A stretch of 64,000 nucleotides of DNA from Sarcina sp034439435 (GCF_034439435.1 NZ_JAPCKJ010000001.1:496001-560000), one strand, 5' to 3'; positions 26,108-35,079 are shown, counted from the stretch's first letter. The notes: generated by a model from the letters alone, not told the origin. A program made the numbers and translations.

Positions 26108-26722
26108 TTAATTGTTAATATACTTTTGAAAAATCTCTCCAAAATCTTTAACTATAAAAGCTTCCCTAGCCTTTGATATCCAATCGAAAGCATATTCATT
26201 AATTTGTTTAAAATCATTACCTATATTGCTATTTTCAACCCTGTTGCTTCCCATTACTTGTGCGGCAATTTGAAGTGTTTGAGTGCTATGTTCTAATCTT
26301 ATAGCATTTTCTGCTTTAATTTGTGATATTTTTATTAGAGCCTTATATAAATCTTTTAATTGCTCCAATTGTTTTTTATCAACATCTATTGAAAAATATT
26401 TTTCTCCTATAGAAAACTTAATTTCAACATCTAAATCTACAGTTCCAGCTGTTTCTAAAGATACATTTCCTATGTTATTTAAATAGTATTCATATCTATA
26501 TAAGTTTCTCTTTTTACTAACAGCATTAGCTCCATCTACATGTATTAGCGCCTTGTTAGTAAAACAATATTCATCTGATTTAGATTTTATTAAGAAGTAT
26601 ATTTCCTCTCCATCTTCATGCATTATATAATCATCTGAATCAACCTTATCATAATCTTTTGGACTTATAACCTTTCCTATGTCACTTAATCCTAATGCAT
26701 CTGATGCTATTTTTTTAAACAT
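26108..26722 (-). CDS. PH-domain (bPH-type) protein, unknown function
   Basis: Protein of 204 residues. Residues about 10-130 resemble the bacterial PH-like fold of the YvbH/bPH_1 kind: EEIYFLIKSKSDEYCFTNKA, LIHVDGANAVSKKRNLYRYEY, then a beta strand and a helix (DVDKKQLEQLKDLYKALIKI). The helical C-terminus ends in FIVKDFGEIFQKYINN. There is no signal peptide. The ATG at 26722 has AAGGGG 8 bases upstream; the GTG at 26731 lies too close to it. The role is unknown. Confidence 0.6.
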   Translation of the reverse strand: MFKKIASDALGLSDIGKVISPKDYDKVDSDDYIMHEDGEEIYFLIKSKSDEYCFTNKALIHVDGANAVSKKRNLYRYEYYLNNIGNVSLETAGTVDLDVEIKFSIGEKYFSIDVDKKQLEQLKDLYKALIKISQIKAENAIRLEHSTQTLQIAAQVMGSNRVENSNIGNDFKQINEYAFDWISKAREAFIVKDFGEIFQKYINN

Positions 26723-26806
26723 CCTAAACACCCCTTTTATTTTTTATTAGATTATAACATATCTAATATAATCTAATTATAAAAAATTTTAAAATACCTA
26801 TGAAAT

Positions 26807-27637
26807 TTAACTTAAAATAAACTTTTCTATTGCTTTAGCAACACCATCATTTTCATTTGTATCTGTTATATAATCTCCATATTTCTTTATAAAATCAGGA
26901 GCATTTCCCATAACTACAGCTAACCCGGCCTCTTCTAACATAGATACATCATTTCCACTGTCGCCAATGCATATTACATCTTCAATTTTTATTCCTAACT
27001 TATCTGCAAGTGCTTTAACTGCACTCCCCTTAGAAGTCCCTTTTTTCATAATTTCTATGCATCCCCCCCAGGAAGCATAGACTAAATCTACACCCTCTAA
27101 GCTTTCAAACTCATCTTTTGCAGCTTCTATTCCAACTCCATCTTCTTGCTTTATTATTATGAACTTTAGTATATTTTCACCATGCTCATCATAAGCATCC
27201 TTTAAATCATCATACTTATAAAATTTTATCTTTTCTTCTTCATCTACCCAACTATTCATAAGTCTATGACTATCATCCTCTGGAATTTCAGTGTCTGCTA
27301 TTAATCCATCAGTAGAATCCACATACGCTAAAAATTTATATTTTTTTATGATATCACATATTTTAAAATAAGTTTCTCTATCTAATGTTGATTTAAAAAT
27401 AACTTCCTCTGTATTTTTATCTTTTATATATGACCCATTTGAACATATTAATGGCGCATTAACCCCAATTATATTTCCATATATCCTTGCTGAAGGGAAA
27501 ACCCTTCCTGTTGATATAGCAATATGTACTCCTTTTTTAATAGCCTTTTTTAAAGCCTCTTTATTTTTCTCACTTACTTTATGCTTTGAATTTAAAAGTG
27601 TACCATCCATATCTATACAAACTAACTTATAATTCAT
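26807..27637 (-). CDS. HAD-superfamily Cof-type phosphatase
   Basis: Protein of 276 residues. The HAD motifs are in order: CIDMDGTLL (nucleophile aspartate), ISTGR, KGSAVKAL (lysine) and CIGDSGNDVSML (metal aspartates). The large C2 cap domain lies between motifs II and III, which defines the Cof group. These enzymes dephosphorylate small sugar phosphates or cofactors such as FMN or PLP; the substrate cannot be read here. AAGGGGAGAGG precedes the ATG. Confidence 0.88.
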   Translation of the reverse strand: MNYKLVCIDMDGTLLNSKHKVSEKNKEALKKAIKKGVHIAISTGRVFPSARIYGNIIGVNAPLICSNGSYIKDKNTEEVIFKSTLDRETYFKICDIIKKYKFLAYVDSTDGLIADTEIPEDDSHRLMNSWVDEEEKIKFYKYDDLKDAYDEHGENILKFIIIKQEDGVGIEAAKDEFESLEGVDLVYASWGGCIEIMKKGTSKGSAVKALADKLGIKIEDVICIGDSGNDVSMLEEAGLAVVMGNAPDFIKKYGDYITDTNENDGVAKAIEKFILS

Positions 27638-27951
27638 TTACCTCTCCCCTTTCTAAATTAAATTTTATATAGCCTTTATTCTTTAATCAATCATTTGCAA
27701 CCTAATATACAGCTATTAAATAAAAATAGCTACAAACTAATATAATTTACTCTTGCTTTATAGCTTTTTCTATTTTTTCTCATCTTTTATTTTTTAACTA
27801 CTTGTAATTAATCCCCTTAAACTATTGCCCTAAATAAAAACTTTAAAGAGCTTATATATTCTTTTCCTATACTTTACTAAAAATTTATTACTAACTTTAA
27901 AACTAATAAAAAATCAGAGAAAGACACTGCTTTCCCTGATTAAATCTAATT
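27638..27951. other. Intergenic region
   Basis: About 310 AT-rich bases upstream of the HAD phosphatase gene and downstream of the first pspA copy. Apart from the pspA terminator at 27912-27941 and the presumed phosphatase promoter, I see nothing. Confidence 0.45.
27912..27941 (-). terminator. Intrinsic terminator after pspA copy A
   Basis: AATCAGAGAAAG pairs with CTTTCCCTGATT (one mismatch) around ACACTG. A near-identical hairpin follows pspA copy B at 29595-29624 as part of the operon duplication. Confidence 0.75.
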
Positions 27952-28665
27952 TTATTGATTTTTATATTTTTCTAATTCTGAATCTAACTCTGTATCTGCT
28001 GATTTATTTGATTCTGGGCTTGAAGTTCTGTATTTATTTAACTCATCATCTAAGCTTAACTCTTCTAACTTAGCAAACTCATCATCTAAACTTTCACCCT
28101 TTAATTCTTCTAAACCTGCTGCATAGCTTTCCTTTTTTGAAATTTTTCTTTCTATATCATCAATATTAATTGAGTTACTCTTGCTTTGAACATTTGCTAT
28201 TACTTCATTGATTTGTTTTGAAGCCTCAGCATTATTTAATCTAGCAACTGCTTCATCTCTGTAACTTCTTGTCTTGTCTAATTCTTTTTCTAATTCTGTT
28301 AGCTTATTTTTTAGAACTTCAGCCTTAGCTTTTTGCCCTTCATAATTTTCTTTTAAAGAAGCAAATTTCTTATCGCTATCTAATTTAAGTCTTAAAGCTT
28401 TTTTAGCTAATTCTTCATTTCCCTTACTCATAGCTAGTCTTACTTTCTCATCATATTGAGCTGAATCTTCTTTTGCTTGATTCATTTTCTTTTCAGTCTC
28501 TTTTAAATTACCAAATATTTGAGCTGAAGATCTTTTTGCTTCATTAAAAGACTTCTCCATATCTCTTATTTTTTGATCTAACAGCTCTACTGGATTTTCC
28601 ATTTCATCTAAAGCTGAATTAGTCTTAGCCTTTATCATATTAGAAATTCTATTAAATACTCCCAT
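27952..28665 (-). CDS. PspA/IM30 family protein, copy A
   Basis: Protein of 237 residues, almost entirely helical and charged. The family N-terminus MGVFNRISNMIKAKTNSALD is followed by NPVELLDQKIRDMEK and a long coiled coil to residue about 165. A second acidic part follows (SLDDEFAKLEELSLDDEL). PspA proteins assemble on the inner face of the membrane and stabilise it under stress. AAAGGTGG precedes the ATG. It lies 85 bases after serine-rich lipoprotein A in the same operon. It is roughly 90% similar to copy B at 29638-30348. Confidence 0.88.
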   Translation of the reverse strand: MGVFNRISNMIKAKTNSALDEMENPVELLDQKIRDMEKSFNEAKRSSAQIFGNLKETEKKMNQAKEDSAQYDEKVRLAMSKGNEELAKKALRLKLDSDKKFASLKENYEGQKAKAEVLKNKLTELEKELDKTRSYRDEAVARLNNAEASKQINEVIANVQSKSNSINIDDIERKISKKESYAAGLEELKGESLDDEFAKLEELSLDDELNKYRTSSPESNKSADTELDSELEKYKNQ

Positions 28666-28750
28666 ATTATTACCACCTTTACCGACTTTTTATTAAAATT
28701 TATTATACTCTCTCTTCTTTACAATTTCATGTCATAATTATTAATTTTAA

Positions 28751-29431
28751 TTACCTTCTTTTTCTTCTTAATAATACTATTAATAATACTATTAATAAAA
28801 TTGTTCCAATACCTACAAGTGGTCTTCTTATAAACATAAAACTAAACATGTTTCCAAGCATATTCATTATATTATTTAGCATAAGCATATCAAAAAAGTC
28901 GAATCCTCCTGATTTATTGCCCCTATAACTTTTATCTGAACTATTACTTTTCGATTCACTATCGCTTTTTGATTTATTGCTTTCTGAAGAACTTTCCGAG
29001 GAATCATTGGGTGCCTTATTATTAAATTTATCAGTAGTAGAATAATTACTATTTCCCTGTGTACTATTTTCTTTAGAGTCTTTTGATCCTTGTCCACTTT
29101 CTACGCTACCTGAACTACTTCCTGAGGAAGAATTATTAAACTTATCTGTAGTCGAATAATTACTATTTCCTTGACTTTTTTTCTTGTCACTTGATGAACT
29201 ACTTGGTTTAGAATATTTCTTAGTTGAATTATAAGAGCTGCTCTTACTTGAACTTTTACTTGAACTTCTTGATCTACTTCCTGATGATTTACTGCCTTTT
29301 GCAATAGTATTTTCTATACCAAAAGTTTCTGCTTTAACCTTTTTAATTGGAGAAATATTAAAACAGCCAACTAAAAAGAAAAGAGATATAAAAAATACAA
29401 TTAATTGTTTATACCGATTATTTTTCTTCAC
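28751..29431 (-). CDS. Serine-rich repeat lipoprotein with C-terminal membrane anchor, copy A
   Basis: Protein of 226 residues. The signal segment (LIVFFISLFFLVGC) ends in a lipobox-like LVGC near residue 23. A low-complexity serine/lysine/asparagine region with two copies of QGNSNYSTTDKFN follows. A C-terminal membrane helix (about residues 200-220) ends in RRKRR. The protein should span the envelope surface with both ends at the membrane. The GTG at 29431 has AAGGAGGG upstream; the ATG at 29464 lacks a site. It is the first gene of the operon with pspA copy A. Function unknown; the constant pairing with pspA suggests a membrane-stress role. Confidence 0.7.
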   Translation of the reverse strand: MKKNNRYKQLIVFFISLFFLVGCFNISPIKKVKAETFGIENTIAKGSKSSGSRSRSSSKSSSKSSSYNSTKKYSKPSSSSSDKKKSQGNSNYSTTDKFNNSSSGSSSGSVESGQGSKDSKENSTQGNSNYSTTDKFNNKAPNDSSESSSESNKSKSDSESKSNSSDKSYRGNKSGGFDFFDMLMLNNIMNMLGNMFSFMFIRRPLVGIGTILLIVLLIVLLRRKRR

Positions 29432-29565
29432 CCTCTTACCCTCCTTAAACTCAACATATATCATTATTATAAATTAATTATTAAAATTTGTATATTTTAA
29501 GATTACAAATTAATAATTCTTTGGTAATCCATAATATTATATAATATTGTAAAAAAGTATAACAA

Positions 29566-29622
29566 ATGAGTATAAAAGAATCTTTAGATAAAAAAATCAG
29601 AGAAAGTCATGCCCTTCTCTGA
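29566..29622 (+). pseudogene. 5' remnant of the cysteine-rich protein gene left by tandem duplication
   Basis: An 18-codon frame starts MSIKESLDKK, closely matching MNAKEFLDKE, the start of the 221-residue gene at 31458. The preceding bases AGTATAACAA are also shared, but the AAGGAG ribosome site has become AAAAAAG. It runs straight into the terminator of pspA copy B. This marks the join between the two duplicated operon copies. Confidence 0.7.
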
Positions 29623-29624
29623 TT
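29595..29624 (-). terminator. Intrinsic terminator after pspA copy B
   Basis: AATCAGAGAAAG pairs with CCTTCTCTGATT around TCATGC. It is the duplicate of the hairpin at 27912-27941. Confidence 0.75.
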
Positions 29625-29637
29625 AAATCTAACCTTA

Positions 29638-30348
29638 TTAATTTTTATATTTTTCTAATTCTGAACCCAACTCTGAATCTACTGATTCATTTACTTCTGA
29701 ACTTGAAGTTTTGTATTTATTTAACTCATCATCTAAACTTAACTCTTCTAACTTAGCAAACTCATCATCTAAGCTTTCACCCTTTAATTCTTCTAATCCT
29801 GCTGCATAACTTTCTTTTCTTGAAATACTTCTTTCTATATCATCAACATTAATTGAGTTACTCTTACTTTTAACATTTGCAATTACTTCATTGATTTGTT
29901 TTGAAGCCTCAGCATTATTTAATCTAGCAACTGCTTCATCTCTGTAACTTCTTGTCTTGTCTAATTCTTTTTCTAATTCAACTAACTTACTTTTCAAAAC
30001 TTCAGCTTTAGCTTTTTGACCTTCATAACTTTCTTTTAAAGAAGTAAACTTCTTGTCACTATCAAGTTTAAGTTTTAAAGCTTTTTTAGCTAATTCTTCA
30101 TTATCCTTACTCATAGCTAGTCTTACTTTTTCATCGTATTGAGCTGAATCTTCTTTTGCTTGGTTCATTTTCTTTTCAGTATCTTTTAAATTACCAAATA
30201 TTTGAGCTGAAGATCTTTTTGCTTCATTAAAAGCTTTCTCCATATCTCTTATTTTTTGATCCAACAATTCTATTGGATTTTCCATTTCATCTAAAGTTGA
30301 ATTAGTCTTAGCCTTAATCATGTTTGAAATTCTATTAAATATCCCCAT
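29638..30348 (-). CDS. PspA/IM30 family protein, copy B
   Basis: Protein of 236 residues, colinear with copy A from MGIFNRISNMIKAKTNSTLD to the end, with scattered substitutions (for example NPIELL for NPVELL, KESYEGQ for KENYEGQ). Coiled-coil content and the acidic tail are kept, so both copies look functional. AAAGGTGG precedes the ATG. It follows serine-rich lipoprotein B by 84 bases and is followed by its own hairpin terminator. Confidence 0.88.
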   Translation of the reverse strand: MGIFNRISNMIKAKTNSTLDEMENPIELLDQKIRDMEKAFNEAKRSSAQIFGNLKDTEKKMNQAKEDSAQYDEKVRLAMSKDNEELAKKALKLKLDSDKKFTSLKESYEGQKAKAEVLKSKLVELEKELDKTRSYRDEAVARLNNAEASKQINEVIANVKSKSNSINVDDIERSISRKESYAAGLEELKGESLDDEFAKLEELSLDDELNKYKTSSSEVNESVDSELGSELEKYKN

Positions 30349-30432
30349 ATTATTACCACCTTTGCCGACTTTATATTAAAATCTATTATAATCACTCTTC
30401 TTTTTAATTTAGTTCATAACTTCCAATTTTAA

Positions 30433-31299
30433 TTATTTATTTCTTTTTTTTATTATAAGCCCTATTAATACTAGTATTACAAAAATTATTCCCATACCTT
30501 TAAATACTGTTTTTATAAACATATTAAAAAAACCTGAACTACCACTATTATAGTTCTTATTAGAATAACTTACCTCTCCCTCAGTGTCTTTTGATTCCTG
30601 TTCACTATTTGAACTGCTGCTTGATTCATTGTCGCTTTTTGACTCATTACTTTCTGAAGAACTCTTTGAGGCATAATTTGGTGCCTTGCTATTAAATTTA
30701 TCCGTAGTAGAATAATTGTTGTTCTTCTGTGTGCTCTTTTCTTTTGAGTCTTGTTCACTCTTTGAACTACTACTATTTGATTTATTATCACTTTTTGATT
30801 TATTGCTTTCAGAAGAACTCTTTGAAGAGCTGGCTGGTGCCTTACTATTAAATTTATCCGTTGTAGAATAATTGCTGTTTCCCTGGGTACTCTTCTTATT
30901 TGAATCTTGTCCATTCTTAGAACTACTATTTTTTGATTTATCATCACTCTTTGATTTATTATCGCTTTTTGATTTATTATCACTTTTTTGATTATTGCTT
31001 CCAGAAGGACTTTTTGAAGAATCCGCCGGTGCCTTACTATTAAATTTATCTGTGGTTGAATAATTACTATTTCCTTGACTCTTTTTTTTATCGCTTGATG
31101 AACTACTCTTACTTGAACTTTCAGAGCTACTTTCTGATGATTTATTACTTGATGATGTACTAGTCTTTACACTATTATTTTCTATACCAAAAGTTTCTGC
31201 ATTAACATTTTTAATTGGAGAAATATTAAAACACCCAACTAAAAAGAAAAGAGATATAAAAAACATAATTAATTGTTTATAACATTTATGTTTATTCAC
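30433..31299 (-). CDS. Serine-rich repeat lipoprotein with C-terminal membrane anchor, copy B
   Basis: Protein of 288 residues, colinear at both ends with copy A (FFISLFFLVGCFNISPIK near the start) but with a longer repeat region. The NYSTTDKFNSKAP unit occurs three times, separated by serine/lysine/aspartate runs. The C-terminal helix (GMGIIFVILVLIGLII) ends in KKRNK. The GTG at 31299 has an AGGGGG site upstream, parallel to copy A. Repeat number differs between the copies (three against two), so this region expands or contracts. First gene of the operon with pspA copy B. Confidence 0.7.
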   Translation of the reverse strand: MNKHKCYKQLIMFFISLFFLVGCFNISPIKNVNAETFGIENNSVKTSTSSSNKSSESSSESSSKSSSSSDKKKSQGNSNYSTTDKFNSKAPADSSKSPSGSNNQKSDNKSKSDNKSKSDDKSKNSSSKNGQDSNKKSTQGNSNYSTTDKFNSKAPASSSKSSSESNKSKSDNKSNSSSSKSEQDSKEKSTQKNNNYSTTDKFNSKAPNYASKSSSESNESKSDNESSSSSNSEQESKDTEGEVSYSNKNYNSGSSGFFNMFIKTVFKGMGIIFVILVLIGLIIKKRNK

Positions 31300-31457
31300 C
31301 CTCTTACCCCCTAATCTCAACATATGCCATCATTATAAATTAATTATTTAAATTTGTGTATTTTAAGATTATAAATTCATAATTCTTTTTTATAATTCTT
31401 TGATACTTTATGATATTATAAATATGTATTACATAATATGGGGAAGGAGTATAACAA

Positions 31458-32123
31458 ATGAATGCAAAAGAATTTTTAGATAAAGAAAAAACTACCTATG
31501 GTAATCTATATAGTCAATTGGTATTTGTTCTAGATGATATTGAAGAATTAAGCGAGGATTCTACTTTAAAAGAAAGAGCTTATTATAAAAACATAAAAAT
31601 ATTAAAAAAATATAATGATTTACTAGATAAAGTTTCTAGAGAATTACCTGAAAAGAAATCTTTCCTATCATTCCTTAATAAATCTAAAGATAATGGAATT
31701 ATAAAAGAATGTGAAGACTTCAAAAAAACATATAAGGATGCTCTTGAGAAAATATTTGTATGTTCAGAATGCTTATGTGTAAAATGCATAAGAGAATGCG
31801 GCTTTAACCCATGTGTATCATGTAATAAAACTGGTAAAGTTAATTATTGTGATAAAAAAAATACTAACCTAATAGTATTTAAAAACTTTATAAAACAGCA
31901 ATACAATAGTGAAACTAAAGAAAATGAACCTCTTGAAATACTTTGTGAAGTAGAAATGTTAGATATAGACAAGCGTTTTAGAATCATAAAAGAAGTACTA
32001 AGTGGACAACAATTTGTGCTTGAATATACTTATGACATAAAAGATGGTGATTTATATAATTCAATCGATGATGTTGATTTATTTAATGAAATAATTGAAA
32101 TATATGAAAGTAATAAAATATAA
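31458..32123 (+). CDS. Cysteine-rich hypothetical protein divergent from the psp operon
   Basis: Protein of 221 residues, not recognised. The N-terminal ~90 residues are helical and charged. Residues about 100-135 hold a dense cysteine cluster (CSECLCVKCIRECG, then CVSCNKTGKVNYCDKK) suggesting one or two zinc sites. A beta-rich C-terminal domain follows. AAGGAG precedes the ATG. It shares a divergent promoter region with the serine-rich lipoprotein B gene, and its first codons were copied with that operon, so it was already beside the unit before the duplication. A regulatory or accessory role is possible but unproven. Confidence 0.6.
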   Translation: MNAKEFLDKEKTTYGNLYSQLVFVLDDIEELSEDSTLKERAYYKNIKILKKYNDLLDKVSRELPEKKSFLSFLNKSKDNGIIKECEDFKKTYKDALEKIFVCSECLCVKCIRECGFNPCVSCNKTGKVNYCDKKNTNLIVFKNFIKQQYNSETKENEPLEILCEVEMLDIDKRFRIIKEVLSGQQFVLEYTYDIKDGDLYNSIDDVDLFNEIIEIYESNKI

Positions 32124-32125
32124 TA

Positions 32126-32169
32126 AAAATAAAACCTACATATTTTTAAAACATGTAGGTTTTATTTTT
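32126..32169. terminator. Bidirectional terminator between convergent genes
   Basis: AAAAATAAAACCTACAT pairs with ATGTAGGTTTTATTTTT around an 11-base loop, between the genes ending at 32123 and 32186. Confidence 0.85.
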
Positions 32170-32185
32170 TAATGATATGTTCTAT

Positions 32186-32458
32186 CTAATCATTTTTGCA
32201 CATACTATCTGCTAAATCCATTATTTTTTTTATCTTATCATTTTTCAAGCTATAGTATTGATATAATCCTCTCTTTTCAGAAACTACAATTCCAGAATCC
32301 TTTAATATCTTTAGATGCTGTGATAAATTTGCTTGTGAAAAGTCAATTTCTCCATTTAGCCTACAAACGCATACTGGTCCATCATACAATTTCTCTATTA
32401 TCTTAACTCTAATTGGACTTGATAAAGCCTTAAATATATCTAAACTTTTGTTTTCCAT
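32186..32458 (-). CDS. ArsR/SmtB family transcriptional regulator
   Basis: Protein of 90 residues forming one winged-helix domain. DGPVCVCRLNGEI holds the CVC metal-binding box of ArsR-type sensors, then FSQANLSQHLKILKDSGIV (recognition helix) and KRGLYQYYSLKN (wing). Such proteins are repressors released by arsenite, antimonite or thiophilic metals, though some respond to other signals. The AGGAGG lies 13 bases before the ATG, unusually far. It starts 46 bases after the glutathione synthesis gene and may be co-transcribed with it. Confidence 0.85.
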   Translation of the reverse strand: MENKSLDIFKALSSPIRVKIIEKLYDGPVCVCRLNGEIDFSQANLSQHLKILKDSGIVVSEKRGLYQYYSLKNDKIKKIMDLADSMCKND

Positions 32459-32504
32459 AAAAGACTAAGCACCTCCTAAATTAAGCATTTACAAACTTAA
32501 AGAG

Positions 32505-34841
32505 TTAATTAAAAAGTAAATCTAATATTTTTTCACCAGCTTTTCTGTTTGTTCCTTTATAAGGGAAGCAATGAATATGTATTGCAGGATTAAAATTAAG
32601 CTCTATTATTCCATGATTATCATCTCTTGCTTCCTCATTAATATCATCTATAACCATATCAACTCCAGTTATTACTGCTCTTACAGCCTCAGCTGATTTT
32701 AGTGCAACCTTCTTATAACTATCATGTATTTTATCTGTAAAGTCTATGCTGTCTCCACCAGTACTTATATTAGAATTTTCTCTTAGATAAATCTTCTCTT
32801 CATCTTTAGGCACATAATCAAAGTTTAATCCTTGATTCTTTAAGAACATCTCTTCTATTTCGCCTAATTTTATTTTTTCTAAAGGAGTTTTATATCCTTT
32901 ACCTCTTAGTGGATCTTTATTTTTTTCATAAACAAGTTCTCTTATACTTCTTTCCCCATCTCCAATTACATTGGCAGGCTCTCTATGAAGTATTCCAACC
33001 ACTTCTCCTCCTATTACAAGAAATCTATATTCTTTTCCTGTCATAAACTCCTCTATAAGAATTGAACTATCCTCTCTAAAAGCTATATCAATAGCCTTAT
33101 CATAATCTTCTTTAGAATAGCTTCCTGTAAATATACTTATCCCTAATCCAAAATTAGTTGATTTAGGCTTTATAACTATTCTTTCATTTTTAAAAAGTCT
33201 AAAATCTCTTTTAGCTTCCTCTATATCATCATAATTTTTTCCTTTAGGAACCCTTATATTATTTTCTTTAAGTATTTCCTTAGTTACTAACTTATTTTCC
33301 ATTATTAATGCAGTTATATATGAATCCTCAGAGGTTTTTGTAGCCTGTTTAACATATTCAATCTTTTCTCCATTGCTAAGAGAAATAAAATTCTCTAACC
33401 TATCCATTACATTAAATTCAATTCCTCTTTTCATGGCATCTAATATTAAAATTTGTGTTGATAATTCTAAATCCTCATATCCAATTAAATTAAACTCCTT
33501 TTTCTTAAAATCTTCTAGGTATTCTTTAGTTTTTCTCATATGAAAAGCTATATATCCTTCTTCTTTTACATCTTCAAGAAGTTCTTCTGAAAATGTATTC
33601 TTAGAATTATTTATTTTTTCTAAAGAATTCTCTATTACTTCTTTGAATTCTCTATTATTAGAAAATAATAAATCTACAATTTCATTCATTTCTTTTAATA
33701 TTTCTCTTCCCTTATCTTTTAATAGAACAGGAACTCCATTTTCATATATAACTGTATTTTCATTTCTACCACTAACAGCTACTATTTCATAATTTTTAAA
33801 GAACTCTTTTTGTTCTTTGCAAGTAATGCTATGATTTTCTTTTAATAAAGTATATATCATGAATAGATGAACTAAATAAAGAGTCTCTTTACTTATTCCT
33901 TGAAGATTTAATGGATTTAAATCTAAAAGTCTTACTTCTAAATAATCAATACCTTTAGTTAATAAATTTCCAATCATATCACTACTTCCTAAAGACTTTA
34001 ATCTTATAGGATTATAATATTCCTTTGCACTTTGTATTTCTTTATCATTAACTAAGTTTCTAATATCATTAGCATATTGCTCTATACTATTATATGAAAC
34101 ACAAAAATCTTTTTTATTCTTATATCCATAATAACTATTTCTTAGGGATGTATCTCCTTTTATGTAATATGAATTACAATCTAACTTATCCCCGTTTTCT
34201 TTAATTTCATCCATATAACTTTCATGAAAAACTGGACTTGCTCCTGTTAGATATATTAACAACCAGTTATATTTTTGAAAGTTTCTAGTCATTCTAAGAT
34301 ACATATTATCCTTAAAACTTCTAAAATCTTCTTTTGCTTTAAGCTCTTTATAAAGTAATTGCATAAACTCTTCCTTAAAAGAAAAATTATAATGTATGCC
34401 ACTTATTACTTGTTTTTTCTTTCCATACCTTTTACTAAGATTTTCTCTATATAATTCATCTTCTTTATTTGCAAGTTTAGCTATTGGTATTTCATCTTCA
34501 TTTGGCAAAATAGGCGGATTACTTTGTGGCCATAGATATTCTCCATTTTTAATAAGTTCTAAAGATACTACTTTATTCAAATTAGATATAAAGCTATAAA
34601 CATCTTCTATTGTATTACAAACTGGTGTAACCATTTCTAATTGGCTCTCTGAAAAGTCTGTTTTTATATATGGATTTCTATCTTTATCTCCAAAAGCTTT
34701 TGGATGAGGTGTCAAAGCTAATTTTCCGTCCTCTGTAACTCTAACATTCTCCTTTTCTAAACCAAAATTAGCTTTTACAAAGTAATCTTCTAATTTTTCA
34801 TTTTTTATAACATTAACCAAATCTTTATCTAAATTTATCAT
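32505..34841 (-). CDS. gshF: Bifunctional glutamate-cysteine ligase/glutathione synthetase (GshAB)
   Basis: Protein of 778 residues. The N-terminal glutamate-cysteine ligase domain begins near FGLEKENVRV and includes DFSESQLEMVTPV and YLEVRLLDLNPL. From residue about 500 an ATP-grasp domain follows, with VIKPKSTNFGLGISIF, ILIEEFMTGKEYRFLVIGG and IIELNFNPAIHIHCFPYKG near the end. The fused enzyme makes glutathione from glutamate, cysteine and glycine in two ATP-dependent steps. The ATG at 34841 has AGGAGG 4 bases upstream; the longer frame to 34910 has no site. A CVC-type ArsR gene lies just downstream, consistent with thiol or metal stress. Confidence 0.92.
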   Translation of the reverse strand: MINLDKDLVNVIKNEKLEDYFVKANFGLEKENVRVTEDGKLALTPHPKAFGDKDRNPYIKTDFSESQLEMVTPVCNTIEDVYSFISNLNKVVSLELIKNGEYLWPQSNPPILPNEDEIPIAKLANKEDELYRENLSKRYGKKKQVISGIHYNFSFKEEFMQLLYKELKAKEDFRSFKDNMYLRMTRNFQKYNWLLIYLTGASPVFHESYMDEIKENGDKLDCNSYYIKGDTSLRNSYYGYKNKKDFCVSYNSIEQYANDIRNLVNDKEIQSAKEYYNPIRLKSLGSSDMIGNLLTKGIDYLEVRLLDLNPLNLQGISKETLYLVHLFMIYTLLKENHSITCKEQKEFFKNYEIVAVSGRNENTVIYENGVPVLLKDKGREILKEMNEIVDLLFSNNREFKEVIENSLEKINNSKNTFSEELLEDVKEEGYIAFHMRKTKEYLEDFKKKEFNLIGYEDLELSTQILILDAMKRGIEFNVMDRLENFISLSNGEKIEYVKQATKTSEDSYITALIMENKLVTKEILKENNIRVPKGKNYDDIEEAKRDFRLFKNERIVIKPKSTNFGLGISIFTGSYSKEDYDKAIDIAFREDSSILIEEFMTGKEYRFLVIGGEVVGILHREPANVIGDGERSIRELVYEKNKDPLRGKGYKTPLEKIKLGEIEEMFLKNQGLNFDYVPKDEEKIYLRENSNISTGGDSIDFTDKIHDSYKKVALKSAEAVRAVITGVDMVIDDINEEARDDNHGIIELNFNPAIHIHCFPYKGTNRKAGEKILDLLFN

Positions 34842-35053
34842 TTCTCTCCTCCTAGAACTATCCCTGTCTATATACACTAAATTAAATTTACTCTTATATA
34901 AATAAACCATCTATTTATGTATTATTTATGAACTGAAAAACTTTTCTCTTTTTTTATAATTATTAAATCTTTAAATAAAAAAGCACATAAAATAATAATC
35001 AAACAAAATACTACTCTAAATAAATATTCATTACTAAATTTACCTTAAATATA

Positions 35054-35079
35054 ACTATATAAGAAACTTCTTATATAGT
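35054..35079. promoter_or_regulatory. Palindrome of unknown role upstream of gshF
   Basis: ACTATATAAGAA and TTCTTATATAGT form 12-bp arms with only two bases between them, about 210 bases before the gshF start. The tight centre fits a protein-binding operator better than a hairpin, but an orphan terminator cannot be excluded. Confidence 0.4.
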
